Assembly: GCA_017562135.1 (NCBI GenBank)
Contig: QEYB01000556.1
Location: forward strand, 434,001-498,000
DNA length: 64,000 bases
Direction: 5' to 3'
Source of the DNA: Dipylidium caninum
Lineage: Eukaryota; Platyhelminthes; Cestoda; Cyclophyllidea; Dipylidiidae
Shown one piece after another: positions 47,758-60,437 of this stretch (the stretch's first letter is position 1; the number at the start of each line of letters is the position of its first letter). Position numbers and translations under genes: made by a program. The notes under the pieces were generated by a model, which ran no database searches, had not been told where the DNA came from, and saw nothing but the letters and a program-made list of their open reading frames with translations.

Positions 47758-50700
47758 ACCTGTGGGCAGAGTAGTTTTGTAGATAATTTAATGGTGTTAC
47801 TAAATACTTCTATTTAAGCCAAAGCCTTGTTAGAAAGCCTTCCTCCGCCGCATCTTTAGCGGCCACCTAGTCGTCTACGAGTGGAGCTGACTTTGTTAGA
47901 AGAACAACCTCATCCCCATACGCACAAGTTGGATTGTTTGCTTTATAATTACAGTGTTGTCGAGATACCTAATGGACTATAGCATTGACACTTCAGTTTA
48001 GGCAAGTGAATTTTATTTGACGCAGACGTGTGTGATTAGTTGAGGACAGATGGCCTCGCCGCCTGCACTGCCCTCATGCATGTTCCGAACTCCGCTGAAG
48101 TGAGGCTTAAGGTGGCGTTTTAAAAATTGGTGTCCTAAGGCCGTGGAATTTGTGCGGACATCGCAGCCCAAAACACGTGTCATCAGGAAGTGGGTGGTTT
48201 CGGTAAATAGTACGATTATTTCTGCATAATTAGGCCGAGGACAGGAATCTCAGACAAAAACTAGAAAAAACAGGCGGGTTACTTGAAATATTGCCACCAA
48301 TGGCTTCGGAATTTGTCCATTTCGAGGCGAAGACGCCAAAAATAATCAACTTTGATCGGTGGGAGCACACTGACCCACTAAGTGGTGTCACATTTAAGGA
48401 CACTGAATCAGATTACAATTGAACGGCCACTCACGGGTCATGTAAACTGGAAGACGATCCGTGATAGCATAAAAGATGCTGGCTGCGCCTTACCAATAGA
48501 GTTTGTGCTAATGCGAAAGTGATAAACGCTCTCCGAAGGGACTAATGCCACCGAGTGGGTGTCTCACCTTCGCAACAGCTGCAAAAACTCCTGCCACTGA
48601 TTCAGTACACCGCAATAAGAAAGGCGGTAAATAGCACTTCTCCACTGTCTGTATACGCAGAAGTAACTAGGTTTTGTCGTAAAACGCCATTGTCGAGTGT
48701 GCGGCCCGCTAGAAGGTACACTTCATGAAGGCTGCGGAGCAATGATGGGTACGTGCCGGCCCCTGGAGACAGCAAACAAATCGCTCTAACCGGGGCTTCA
48801 TCATTAGCCTGGGCGGTTCGAATTGTACCAACGCTAATCCTCCGGCGCCCGCACGCCTGTTACCTGATGGGAAAGATATGCCGTGAAATATCCCGCCCCT
48901 GGCCGATGCAGATCTAAATGAAGCATTGAGGAATGCATTAATGCGTGCTCTCGCGAGACGATGCACCAACGACACCGGCAGTTCGGTGCTATCAGGGCCA
49001 AATAATAAAAAGCACCAATTTTTGAAACATTTGTGATAAGGAGGCGGCGGAGACGAACCATCGGGTGCATAGCATTTTCGCCCTAGCATTGGCTCCAGGC
49101 GTCTTTTCAGCGACCGTGGTAATTCGGCCGTTAAAAACTGATGCTGCCCAACATCGAAAGTACACTTGTTCTCCCTCCCTGCATTGCCCCTAGGCAGTTC
49201 GGCCACAGCCTCCCAACCTCAGTAACCGAACATTTTAGTAAATGGGCAGTATTCAAGCATGCTTTGTGAGATTTTAGTCGGACTCATGCACCATGTGCCC
49301 TTGGCGCTGCAAGGCCCTTCGGCGGTGAGCGGCTGCGCGGGCACCACACCTCCCGCCAGGCCCTCTCTCTGGGCCTCGGGGCCGATTCGCTTGGCCACAG
49401 CCGCGGCGATCACCTCCTGCATGACCGTCACCATGTTTGCGAAAAGGTACGATTTTTGTGGACTCGAGTTAACTTTATATAAACAGTAAACTGTGAAACA
49501 AGTTTAGTGATGAAGAGACTCCTTTTCATAAGTATCCAAGTTTTGCTCTTATTTCTTGCTCGACCTAGACAGTTTTTGATAAAGTCACCAAAGAGTGAGA
49601 AGCCTTCACTTTTTCAGAGTGGTTTAAACTCTCCATACCACTAGCAGGAACGACAGGAGAGAACCAGCCGTCCGAAAAGGAACTTCATTTAGGGGCCGGT
49701 GGGCAGGAGAGTGGAGGTGTTCGGCTTGACAATGGAAGGTAGTAATAGATCTTGCAAATGACCTTCGTACGGACGAACAAGTTTGTTTATACAGGTGAAT
49801 TTACCTTAACGTTTTCACTAACACTGTCGGGTGTTTACTCTCAAAAGAGCACACCCTAAACGTTGGGTTGCCGTGGTTTGTCGGCAATTGGAGAAGCCGA
49901 AAAGTGCCGGAACTGCATCGCCACCCTTTTCCGCCCAGCGGACAACCGTAAACTCATTCTTAGCTCAACCATGCGTCTGTACTGCGGACTACGATGCCGT
50001 TGGTGGGGTGATTAACGGACACGCACTGAGGAAGTGCGCTCGATGTTCTCCCCCTCCCCCCGCCCCCCCACCATGGCACATTATGAAACAGCAGAAGTGC
50101 CAGATGAGTATTTCGAAGCCGTACTTTTCCCAGTACCATGATAAAATTAAACAAACAGGAGGTGTGGCAAGCCCTTTCTTAAGATTCTAAGAGTTCGAAG
50201 CACCCTTTTGCTTGGTGAACGGTGAGAACTGAAAACATTTCCGGGGCACGGTGTAACGGCGTAACAGAGAGCTCGACGGGGTAGAAGTGTGAGGTAAAAC
50301 GATGCGGTAGTATCACAACCGTGTGGCAAAGCTGACGGATTCATTACAGCCCTTACGAGTTGAAGCATTGTTATCACGGTAGTCGCACCTTTGTATCGCC
50401 GCCCTTTGACGGGAAGAGTACGTAATTTGGGGTGCATTGTCCAAGAAAATGAATAAGTGACAATATTCAAACTCAGTGAGGAAAGAGACACATTTCAGAC
50501 ATATACATACAATGAAGTCTAAAGTATGGGCTTTTGGAAGGCGTTTCTCTTAGGTGGAAAAAAGGTAGTTATGAAGACGGATGTGGTGAAGAAGAAGGGT
50601 TGTTGTGAACTTTGCTATACGCACTCAGGTAAGCCAGAACAAGTAGGATAGGAAAGTCTGAAGACACAATAGCTCCTTGTGTGGACGAGGCAGAGGAATT

Positions 50701-51615
50701 ACTTAACGGGAAGCTTTCTCTCAGGAAATAGACATATTGCCGGACATCTTATGCAGCGCAGCAGGAGGGGCTGTTACACGTTCGGTAGAAAAATCGGAGA
50801 CCTTGGGAATAGTCCCACAAACACATCGAGAAAGACTGTGTCCCAAACTTACGCATTAGTAATGCTTATGACCGTATACGTCTCAATCTTTAAATTTCAA
50901 CTTTTTCGCGAGACTGAAAGATAACTCCACGTCAGAGAAGAGTATCATTAATTTACACGGCTAAGAAACAACCTTATTAAAAAGGTTATACATATTTTAT
51001 CAGATATAAGTAGAGGTTTTGGCAGTACATCCTAGACGAAAATGCCTGATTCCGGAAGATAACTCATACCCTAATATTTTCTCTTCTTATTCTACCAAAA
51101 GCCATAAGATATTTGCAAAAGATAGATCCTGACGATATTATGCACCTTCCATTACCGAATGAAATAATATAAAAACTTCCAGAAGTGCGTCATTCATTGA
51201 GATCTAGGCCACGCGCAATTGATGTCGTGTCAAATTATCTATTATCTAGTAATCTTACAAACGTTTGAAACAACGAAACGTAATCTAAGATAAATTAACC
51301 CTACAGGGCGTTGTTTAGAAGTTGCGGCACATTACCATATTGATTAATAAAAATTTTATATCTTAAACCTAATATAGTGGGATAAGGAATTCCAATCTTC
51401 GTAACAAATGACAACCGCACACTAAAAATAATCTCCATCTGAGTAGATTGTACAAAACACAACTTCTGTGTATACTCTATTAGCATAAAATCATAAGTAG
51501 ACACTGCTGTACATTACTTTTTCAAAAAAGTTAACAGTTAGCGTTTCTGCATATTCAACAATTTAACGTATTCCGAATAGGATTTTGGGACATTCAATCT
51601 ACAGGAGTAGTTTAC

Positions 51616-52416
<801 letters not shown>

Positions 52417-52886
52417 CTATTTGTTGTGATGAAAGATGCAAAAAAACCTTTTATTTTTATATTCTCCAACGTAAACACTCTCCAGATGCTCCATCTCACA
52501 GCTTTTGAAAGCTTTCGTTCATTAACCTACGTAACCATAACGATTGCAATTAAATAAACAAAATTGTAAAAAAATTTTAAATTATATATGACTAAAAGGG
52601 TTTATGTAAACATTTTTTATTAAAAAACCCTACGGCTGTTACAATCTTTTGGAAGCAGCCTTTTATTTATATACGTTAAGATATTACTTGAACAAAAATG
52701 CCTTCGTTTAAATAAATAAACAGACAGTATTTTTCATATACACTTTTTTACTTTTTTGTACACGTTAGCAGATTTTAATCTAGCCCACAAGCTGATTCAT
52801 TCGTGACCGGCCCGCTATGCTGGACGACTCTAGTCGGAGCCATGGGTACTTTCTGATCGTCTCACCACTTAAATTTTCTCACTCAG

Positions 52887-54673
52887 TTTACTCAGGGCTT
52901 TACTAAGCGGCCCTCAAGACGACATTCGAAAAGTGCCGAAGGTTTCTTCGGAAGGCAGTTCTTCTGGAAAGGACGAGACTATCCAACCGTCATTTGACCA
53001 TTATATAGGCGCATGGCAGTTTTCGAACTTTGAGGATTTCAAAGCTAGACTTCCAGATTTTTATTCATTGAACAATGTTAAGTATAAGGTCGTGAGATGC
53101 ACTCCTTTGAGCGTCGATTCCCCCCAAAAAGCAACATTGATTTATCGTTACATGAAATATCTATGCTGTTTTCCTAACTGCCCGTCGTACTTCGTGTTAT
53201 CTAAAAGAAAGGAATATCTTCGAGTAAGCCAGTTTAATATGATTCATAACCACCCCCGCCTGCCCGAAGACTGTAAGTTTGCAGCTCTTAAATCACTTTG
53301 TTAGATGTCGTGATGGCTGATCTATCGGAAGAGTTCGCAAAATTGTTTTCGCAAAGGGAATTTGAATCCTATTTAGCTGCGATGAAAACATTGCGTAAAT
53401 TTGAGGAGGTTTTTTCTGTTAGCTTACTTGTTACAAATGCAGGCAACCGGCCTCTCTTTTGTGACTGGAAACAGTCAAAAACTGAAGGAAAGTGACCCAA
53501 AAAGCTCAAAACTTATATACAAACGTCTCCTTCTTGTTTGCGTTCTTTATGAGAGTCGATATAAGAAGACTGTGAAGACAGGTACTTTCCTCCTCAAGGT
53601 TTATTTTAGGATGTCGAGCAAGTATAACTTTTGTCAGCAATGATAATGTAATCAGAATTTTGGCTTTCAACATGAAGCATAATCACGTATGTGGAAATGA
53701 CCTCAAGATGCTTTGCAAACGTAGAACACGGGTCGAACAATCGTCTTCAATCCATTTTGACGCCTCCGTTATCTATGTTGATTCTGGCTTATGCGGCTCA
53801 TCGGAAAAGGAAATCTCCAACACAGGTACTGTTTAACATTTTATTCACCTGAATTAGAGTCTCTTTCACCATCTATGGGCAAAGATAGTCTTTTGATTTT
53901 TAACGAATCACCAATAAATTCATTCGACAAACTCTGCATTTGTCTTGAAAAGTTTAATACTGTAAGCCGTTTTTTGTCTATGCTTTTAAGGTTACGGGCT
54001 CGGAATTTATTTACTCCCATGGTTTAAGATTTTCATCATCCGATGAAATGTGGACTAGAATTCTTTTCAAAAACATTGTATTTATATGCGTTCGCGCAGG
54101 CTCTGACAGTATTACATGCAAAGTTTGTATTTGTGTTTCTAATATTTTGAAGACTAGGTCTGTCCGAACCAATTGTCCATCTCGAATCAGCTTCCGATAT
54201 GATAAAATCGGTTTCGAAGTGTGGCAGTTTAACTTGGTGCATAACCACAAGTTAAACAAAGAATTATGTGATGATTATAGTACTGTTGTTAGGAAGAACG
54301 GTGGTCGTCTTGGCTACATATTTACTATGTTGAGTCTGAAAATACCGTGTCAAGTCATTCAGATTTGCGTTAAAAGTGAGTAATTGCAATAACTGGTGGA
54401 ATAATTAACTTATCAGCGCGCTTCGGGCTTTCAATACACTTGACGGATATTCGGAAATTGCAACGGAAACGCCGCGACACCCTTGCTTTGTCGGATGCAA
54501 CTGAATATGACGATTACATGTCATCAAACATCTCCGATGGGGATAATTACGTGGGTTTTGATCATCCTATCGACTTTTGTGGTTGGAAAGAGAGAGGTCA
54601 TTCGAGTTGGAGCAACAAGAGGCGGAAAGTTGCGCATCCGATTCCACCAACGACAGAAAGCTATCCGTTGTAA
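52887..54673 (+). CDS. Protein with three tandem FAR1-like zinc-finger domains
   Basis: Likely nuclear DNA-binding protein related to the FAR1/WRKY-GCM1 zinc fingers of MULE-type transposases and their domesticated relatives. Exons: 52887-53272, 53305-53408, 53443-53581, 53610-53825, 53858-53961, 53991-54122, 54153-54375, 54417-54673; all phases match. The seven introns are 32, 34, 28, 32, 29, 30 and 41 bases. Three repeats each begin with an F-rich helix (FSNFEDFKARL; FSQREFESYLAAM; INSFDKLCICL) and end in a zinc-binding C..HNH block (SQFNMIHNHP; LAFNMKHNHV; WQFNLVHNHK). Repeat 3 is followed by KTRFGLSIHLTDIRKLQRK, like the short helical segment after the finger in FAR1-related proteins. No transposase core is seen. 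The 5' exon is missing: the frame enters from a good acceptor at 52886. The end is the TAA at 54673, but a donor-like GTAAGA just after it leaves room for an alternative 3' end. Confidence 0.82.
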
Positions 54674-55287
54674 AGGTAAGAAAGGAAACGGATTTGCCTC
54701 ATTTGTAGGACTTTTGGCAATTCGTGTAAGACTAAGAGAAGCTCGGTCAAAGGCGTGTGACAAAGTCACGCGAGCGGTCACAAGGAGGAAAATTTTATTT
54801 TATGTGTGTAAATAGAGTTTGTTTTGAGTATCTCTTTTTTTAGATCGTTGTGATGTGGATGGCATAGTTTGTATGCGAGTGTGGTAATTTGATTCACGTG
54901 GGGAAAGGATGGACGATGCCGAAGGGGGACGTACGCATTTATATGGCGCATAGAGCACCACCCGTGCCTTCAGATGTGCATTTTCCTGGCACTTTCACGT
55001 ATTTATCTTTCTCATCGCTTGTTAGTGTTTATGGGCTACTATTTAGCGTCGTTCCCGCTTTGCCGTGGTGGGTCGCGGGTGTTTTGATTCGTATTTCACT
55101 CTCCTTGGTTTGCGCACCCTTTTTTCATGCGGGATTTCGGAAAGTGATGTTCGCACCTTGCCATTGACCTGCTCTTTTGACCCTGGTTGGTGCGTCGAGG
55201 TTCACGCGCTGGCGTTGCTTGTAGTTGCACAAACATGTTTACTGTCGACATATCAGTAGAACATTTAACATTCGGTTGAACGTAAGA

Positions 55288-55467
55288 GATTTCTGTGTGC
55301 CCTTGACCGAACCCGTACCAACTCCTCTGTCTCGCACGAATCGCATGCCCTTGAACACCTCAACAAACGTGGGTCCTGGGTTACTAGATAGCGATGCTTA
55401 TACAGAGTCTTATATACGTGACTGGAGGCAGCAATTGCTTCCGCACTCGGTAGACATTCAAACGTAG
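55288..55467 (+). CDS. Possible last exon, unassigned
   Basis: A frame entered from an acceptor-like AG at 55287 encodes about 59 residues (DFCVPLTEPVPTPLSRTNRM, later YTESYIRDWRQQLLPHSVDI) and ends in TAG. The composition looks protein-like, and it lies 0.6 kb after the zinc-finger gene on the same strand, so it could be an alternative 3' exon of that gene. No domain recognised. It may be chance. Confidence 0.35.
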   Translation, partial: DFCVPLTEPVPTPLSRTNRMPLNTSTNVGPGLLDSDAYTESYIRDWRQQLLPHSVDIQT

Positions 55468-57140
55468 AGGCGCTTAGAATCGTGTGAACGGCACTATTAA
55501 CTGGCGAAATAGAGACCGCATTTTTACAAAACTATGGTAAGCGCCATGACACATTGGCATAATCACTAAAATGTCTTATTCTACTCAGGGGGTGCAATTC
55601 ATGCGTGGAAGTAGTATGAGAATTTTCCGTATAGTGATTATCCCAGTATGCGTGCGGACTTTGGGTGTTTATGCCTTATGCCTCCACTTTTACCGACTCT
55701 AGGGATGTGATCACGGTTTTCATTTGAGAGAAGGATTAAAATTGTCGTAACGTTTTGTAAATTAAGCTTAAACCCAACTTTTATGGAGCCGATGGAATTG
55801 AAGGGAAAAGAGACTGTATGCGATTTTGTGCGTAGACTATGAATATGACATCATTCGTAGTGGAGATGAGCTAAATCAACTTCAATTTCCCCTGCACTCC
55901 TTGAAGTAGACTGACAGCTGCACAACCATTTTTTTAACCGTTCAAGTGGGCTCAAGCTAAGGTTCCAAGTTATTTTTATCGTTAACTCGTCCAAATTATT
56001 CTGTTTTCTCAAGATGCGCATCGCCTACCTGAAGCTGATGCATTGTAGATTAGATGTGTGCGAAGATGGCTCTCTGCGTTAGTCTCTCTCATTTAGCTTT
56101 GATTAAGAATGTGTAATGATTTACGCTTTACTCTTCTCGTCTCGGTACATTTAAGTATGCTGTGATGCAAGTGGTGGAAAGGCAGAAGCAAAAGCAAGGC
56201 TACCTTGAACAGATTTGAATATTTTGAGTAAAAACTCACTTTAAAGTGATTCGTTACGCGAATACGGAGGCTCTACGTAGCGGTGGTGCCGGCAGATTCC
56301 TCTCCACTCCGCCACGGTGTACGAAGCAAACGGGCTATTTCGGACCCTGATGGCTTTTGCAGGAGGGAGTGGAATTTATCGCCTACCGCCATGCAATGCC
56401 AGGAATCTTCTGCTGCTGCTGCTCCGACCAGAGACCAATCACATAAAATGCTAACCGACAATCCCTGCATCATGATACTTTAAGGTATTCATATTGGCGC
56501 CGCAAGTTACGAGACGTACTCATTCAAGTAAACAACTCATGCGCTGAAAAGCATCTTTCTCATACTCCTTGAACACGACTGTCACATCCCCTGTATGTGT
56601 GAAGCGTCTTAAGCAGTGGCGTTCTGTGTGGTAGCGCTTCGCCAACTTCTCTCCAAATCACACATCACCATTTGGATTTCGAAATTCACTTCGAACTGTG
56701 CACTAATGTTAATAACTTATTTAAGGAGAGCAGAGAACCTATTTTTGGGTCTGCCGAAGGACTGGAGCAAACAGCCTCCCCACAGTTTATCCAGCATCGC
56801 CGAGTAAGTGTCAACTCTTAAGGGGTTTCGAAGTCGCATGACATTCCAGCCAACAGGCTGCGATTTAAGATTAAATGAACAGAGCGGTGAGCGTGGGGTG
56901 CTCAAAGGGCCGCGACATCGACTGGCTGGTGGCGCAAAACAGTCCCTCGCCCCAAATGTGTCCTTGCTGGACTCTTTTCAGCGATTGCCGAATATCCGTC
57001 ACAGGCACGCATCCAGTAGAGCGAAGAAGCAGATCAAAATCTTGAAAACAAGTGCATTGGGTCATTTGTATGTTAGTGAATTGTTTATCAGAGGAAAGAA
57101 GCAGACTGCAGCCCGAGTTTCCCGCAGGTGTCACGAAACG
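55468..57140. other. Intergenic DNA
   Basis: No coding frame with support. A short run of CTG triplets lies near 56410. The right edge is the 3' flank of the SH3 gene. Confidence 0.55.
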
Positions 57141-59103
57141 CTACGGGGGCACCACGACAGTGCATTTGTCGAGAGACGCCTTTCCTAACTTCCCACTGGC
57201 CGTCCGCCCGAAGATGAGACCGTCCTCAATTTTGTCGATGTAGATAGCCTCCCCGACCTAAAGGTACGTTAACATACTTAAACGTCTCAGCATTGAGTAG
57301 GAAAAACATGGTTAGTTCCACTTAGCCAGTGCGGTTCCCTAGTTAGCCTTTCAATTCAGATCTGATAAGATCACATAGCCAGACGACGCGATGGCTTTTG
57401 ATCGTCAATAGCAGTAACCAAATTGTCAGAGGAGAGTTTGCCTCTACACACTTAGGTCTAAGTGGGTATTTTATGCCAAAAAGAAGAAGGCTTTCACAGT
57501 AAACAGATCGCAAAAAGCCCAGAGTCTGTGCTCTTCGACGTCTGCTGTCTCTACTTAACAGTGTATTGCCTTGAATACTAAGTTGGAAAAAATTTATTTA
57601 AGCTGAAATTAAGTTAGAAACTATTTGAACGATGAGGACCAACGACTTGCTTCCAGCACTTCTTTTTATTCTCACATCTATGGGACCGGGCATAGAGGTG
57701 AGACTACCTCAAGGGGAACGAAGCCTTCCTCGACGGCGACAGTCGTTGCAATTGCAACTGCATGTGGCAATTCTTTCAAAGCCTTATCGAGTTCATCAGT
57801 CGAGTCGAAGTGTTCGGCAAAATTTCCGGGAAACAGCCCTATTTTGCCGGCAAAGTTCATGCACCTTATCCAATCTTGAGGGATGGGTTTTAAATTTTCG
57901 ACCCTCTCATCCATACAGATAAGAATTTCACCTGCCTTTTTAGGAGGGAAGAACAGGCGTTTCAGATATTTAAGTCGACTATAACCAGTTAAGCATAAGC
58001 AACTTTAAACTGTTAAACAACACCACTGTAAGGCCGTCCATGCTGACTAACTTGAGCGCTGAGATCTTCGTTCGCATCAGCATCATATGTCTCTTTAACC
58101 CTGCAAAAAGCGTCCGAAGGTTACGCATTTTAGCACGCTTCTAAAGAGGCCGAAAACAGTAAGTAAAGTTAGCCGCCACCGTGAGAGAAGTTAAATCGGT
58201 GTTAGCATGGTGGGGGAGTCTCATAAGCAGAGAACAAGAAGTTATGAAGGTGGTCACACGACGAGGCAGTGTTGGGTCGTTTGGATGTTATAACGACAAG
58301 TAAAAAGTAGAACTGGTCTTCGTGCGCGTTTAGGGAAAGACAAGGGTTTATTTAGTAGTCCGTCCCAGAAGCTAAGGACCAGGAGATTTCAGGTACTGTT
58401 TTTGTCTCTTGCAACATTGTTAGAAAGATGACGAAAAAGCTGTTAGGAGGCAATTTTCTACAAAAGTTAGACTAATTATGACGATTCTGAACTCAGCAAA
58501 GCGCAAATGACTTTATACCTCAATGGGTATTGGCCTTTGGAGGAAGGGGTGGTGATTTTGGAGGGGCAGGTCTAGAAAGAAGAAAAGTGTTTCGTTTAAA
58601 ACTTCAAAACATTTCGTGATTTGAAGGGGTGTACCGCGGCTGTTCGTGCTCTGCAAACGAAAGTTACTGATGTAAGTCTTAAAGTCAGGTAAAAGCAAAA
58701 AATGAGTAAAAAATTGAGAAGGCCACCAGTTGTAACCTACGTCAGCAGCTTTCTTATACTCTTCCGGAAGTTCTATTGCCGTTTTGAGTTTGTTTCGTAG
58801 TTGTATTGCACACCTGGATCAGGTATGGTCGACAAGAACTTCTAAGAAGTCCTTTGGGATAAACCATTTTTATCCATTTCTGGAGTGCAAGCGTAGTACC
58901 AATTGGCATCGACTTTTTCGCAAAAGCACGATAAATTGCCATTTCTAAAGGATAAAATAAGTAAGCAGAAGCGATAACCAGGTGGCAAGCATGCTAACAG
59001 AATATTTTGTTCCACATAACAGTGCTTTTAGGAATCTTTGGCACTAGCACTCACATCAGCTGCCAATTCATCTCTTGCAAGCTGCGAATTTTGTATTTGA
59101 CGA
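57141..59103 (-). CDS. Multi-SH3 adaptor protein, 3' part; first SH3 frame-broken
   Basis: SH3 domains bind proline-rich peptides in signalling and cytoskeletal scaffolds. Pieces in transcript order: 59055-59103 and 58814-58944 (SH3-A: ARDELAAD, then DANWYYACTPEMDKNGL and DFLEVLVD); 58741-58772 (LPEEYKKAAD); 58519-58571; 58052-58100 and 57678-57935 (SH3-B: VKETYDADANEDLSAQ, AGEILICMDE, DWIRCMNFAGKIGLFPGNF); 57141-57257 (SH3-like half, GEAIYIDKIEDGLIFGRTAS, then stop). SH3-A and SH3-B are both cut by an intron just after the DELxxx/EDLSAQ strand, suggesting domain duplication. SH3-B is intact; its exon either ends at a stop at 57678, with AATAAA at 57665, or splices at 57708 towards the last exon. 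SH3-A needs single-base shifts at short A/T runs (59085-59088 region, 58914-58918 and about 58865) to read through. The 5' part was not found. Three-SH3 adaptors such as Nck, CIN85 or sorbin types are possible; none is claimed. Confidence 0.65.
57593..57598 (-). terminator. Polyadenylation signals after the SH3-B exon
   Basis: AATAAA on the minus strand here and again at 57665-57670, both within 90 bases of the stop at 57678. They support a short transcript ending after SH3-B, alongside a possible longer form using the exon at 57141-57257. Confidence 0.5.
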
Positions 59104-59790
59104 CTGCATGAGGGCAATTTACCTAAGCCAAAAGTGACAGGTCGATCGGGGCGCTGAGGGTAAAATTTATGTCTGTGGCACAGCTTTTGGACTGGGAGAG
59201 GCTGGCCAATTTGACTCTATGTCAATAACATTAAGAATGTGTTAAGCGAAAAAATTCCAACAAAAATGCGCGTGTTTGGAGTTACGAACTTATTGCAGCG
59301 AATACGCGCCTCCACTATTAAATTTTTTTAACAGTATCGAAAATGTTAGTACATTTACATATGGAATTTATCTCATAAAAATAATGTCCAGATATAGCGC
59401 CAAGCTCACCTTATTTTGGCCTAAAAATAATGAAACAGTTTGTGAGGAATTTTCCAATATGTAAAGAGGGAGAGTAGTTCAGTTGACACTTTAAAATCTT
59501 CTCTAGGTAATTTCATAATACATATTAAGAATACACAGTCGGCTATTGTTACAGACATAAATGCACTTGATCCATACGACCGTAACTGATTCGGTTAGAA
59601 TTATATGCATTTATATGCGAAGGAAAGTAAATGAAAACATCGGTTTTAGAATTTAATCGGAGGGGGTTAATAAACTTTACAAGTTCTTGGTCAGCCCGCT
59701 TTCCCATTAGTCGCACGCCTAAAACAGGGAATAATCGGGAATTTAAGAGTTTTGGACAGGGCGTATCAATTAGAATCTAATGTTAATTAA

Positions 59791-59973
59791 TATAAAGTTG
59801 GCAAAAACTGTGTTGAACGGGAGTTAAAGCGGTTTGGACACAGTGAAATACATACAGCTTCAGATGTGATATTTTCCCCTAGAATAACAAGATTGGATAA
59901 AGCAACTCATAAATATCGCTGGTATCCAACGAAAAGAGTACCTTTAATTTGCTGGAGAGTCCGGAGGGCATGA
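59791..59973 (+). CDS. Possible coding exon, unassigned
   Basis: An open stretch without an ATG (reading KNCVERELKRFGHSEI, then YRWYPTKRVPLICWR) ends at TGA 59971-59973. It is preceded by an AG-ended AT-rich sequence and looks protein-like. It lies upstream of the exons at 60438-61280 on the same strand and might belong to that gene, but no splice link was established. Confidence 0.3.
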   Translation, partial: YKVGKNCVERELKRFGHSEIHTASDVIFSPRITRLDKATHKYRWYPTKRVPLICWRVRRA

Positions 59974-60437
59974 GTTATGAAGCTGAAAGTTAGATTTACA
60001 CCGAGATATACTGAAACCTATGCAAAATAAGTTAACATTGAAAATTTGCGTTATTTAATGACCCCTCTCAAGAAACTTAATGCACAAAGATATTGCGTAG
60101 ATCTACGCTTTGTAGAGAATTCAATACTTCAGTTCGCTATTTTCACGAAGTTTTCCCATGATGCCTAACTGAGTGGTTAATGTTACGCAAATGGTGATGC
60201 TGCAGTGTTACTGAAAAGCTTACGACAATAATGACTTTTTCACGCAAGTGCCGCACCCTCCGCATATATGGCTCCAGCGGGATTAAAAGGCCACACCAGC
60301 CTTGGGACAATATTTTAGTTAATTTAAACTCACATGTTTCTATTATTCTTGAAAATAATCTTTGTAACTTTAAACAAGAGTTTTTGCATTGCTACTTTTA
60401 GATTGGTAAACCCAGTAGATTTGCATTCTATTTGCAG

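Larger units (their letters stand above)
47002..51615. other. Spacer between prominin and MORN5
   Basis: No gene is supported. The left part is the 5' flank of prominin and may hide a short first exon. Two perfect hairpins lie at 47685-47757. A frame at 49222-49434 (minus) starts with ATG and has GC-rich third positions but no domain. A C-rich tract lies near 50048-50072. The right part is AT-rich. Confidence 0.55.

Noticed and set aside
48709..49206. 165-codon minus-strand frame
   Set aside because: Composition is irregular, no motif or splice support, and other frames are open over the same bases.
49222..49434. ATG-started frame with GC-rich third positions, upstream of prominin on the same strand
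   Set aside because: Considered as a first exon of prominin, but it has no signal peptide and ends in its own stop; no domain seen.
54889..55167. Frame with hydrophobic stretches after the zinc-finger gene
   Set aside because: The apparent membrane segments come from T-rich codons; no splice link to the neighbouring gene was found.
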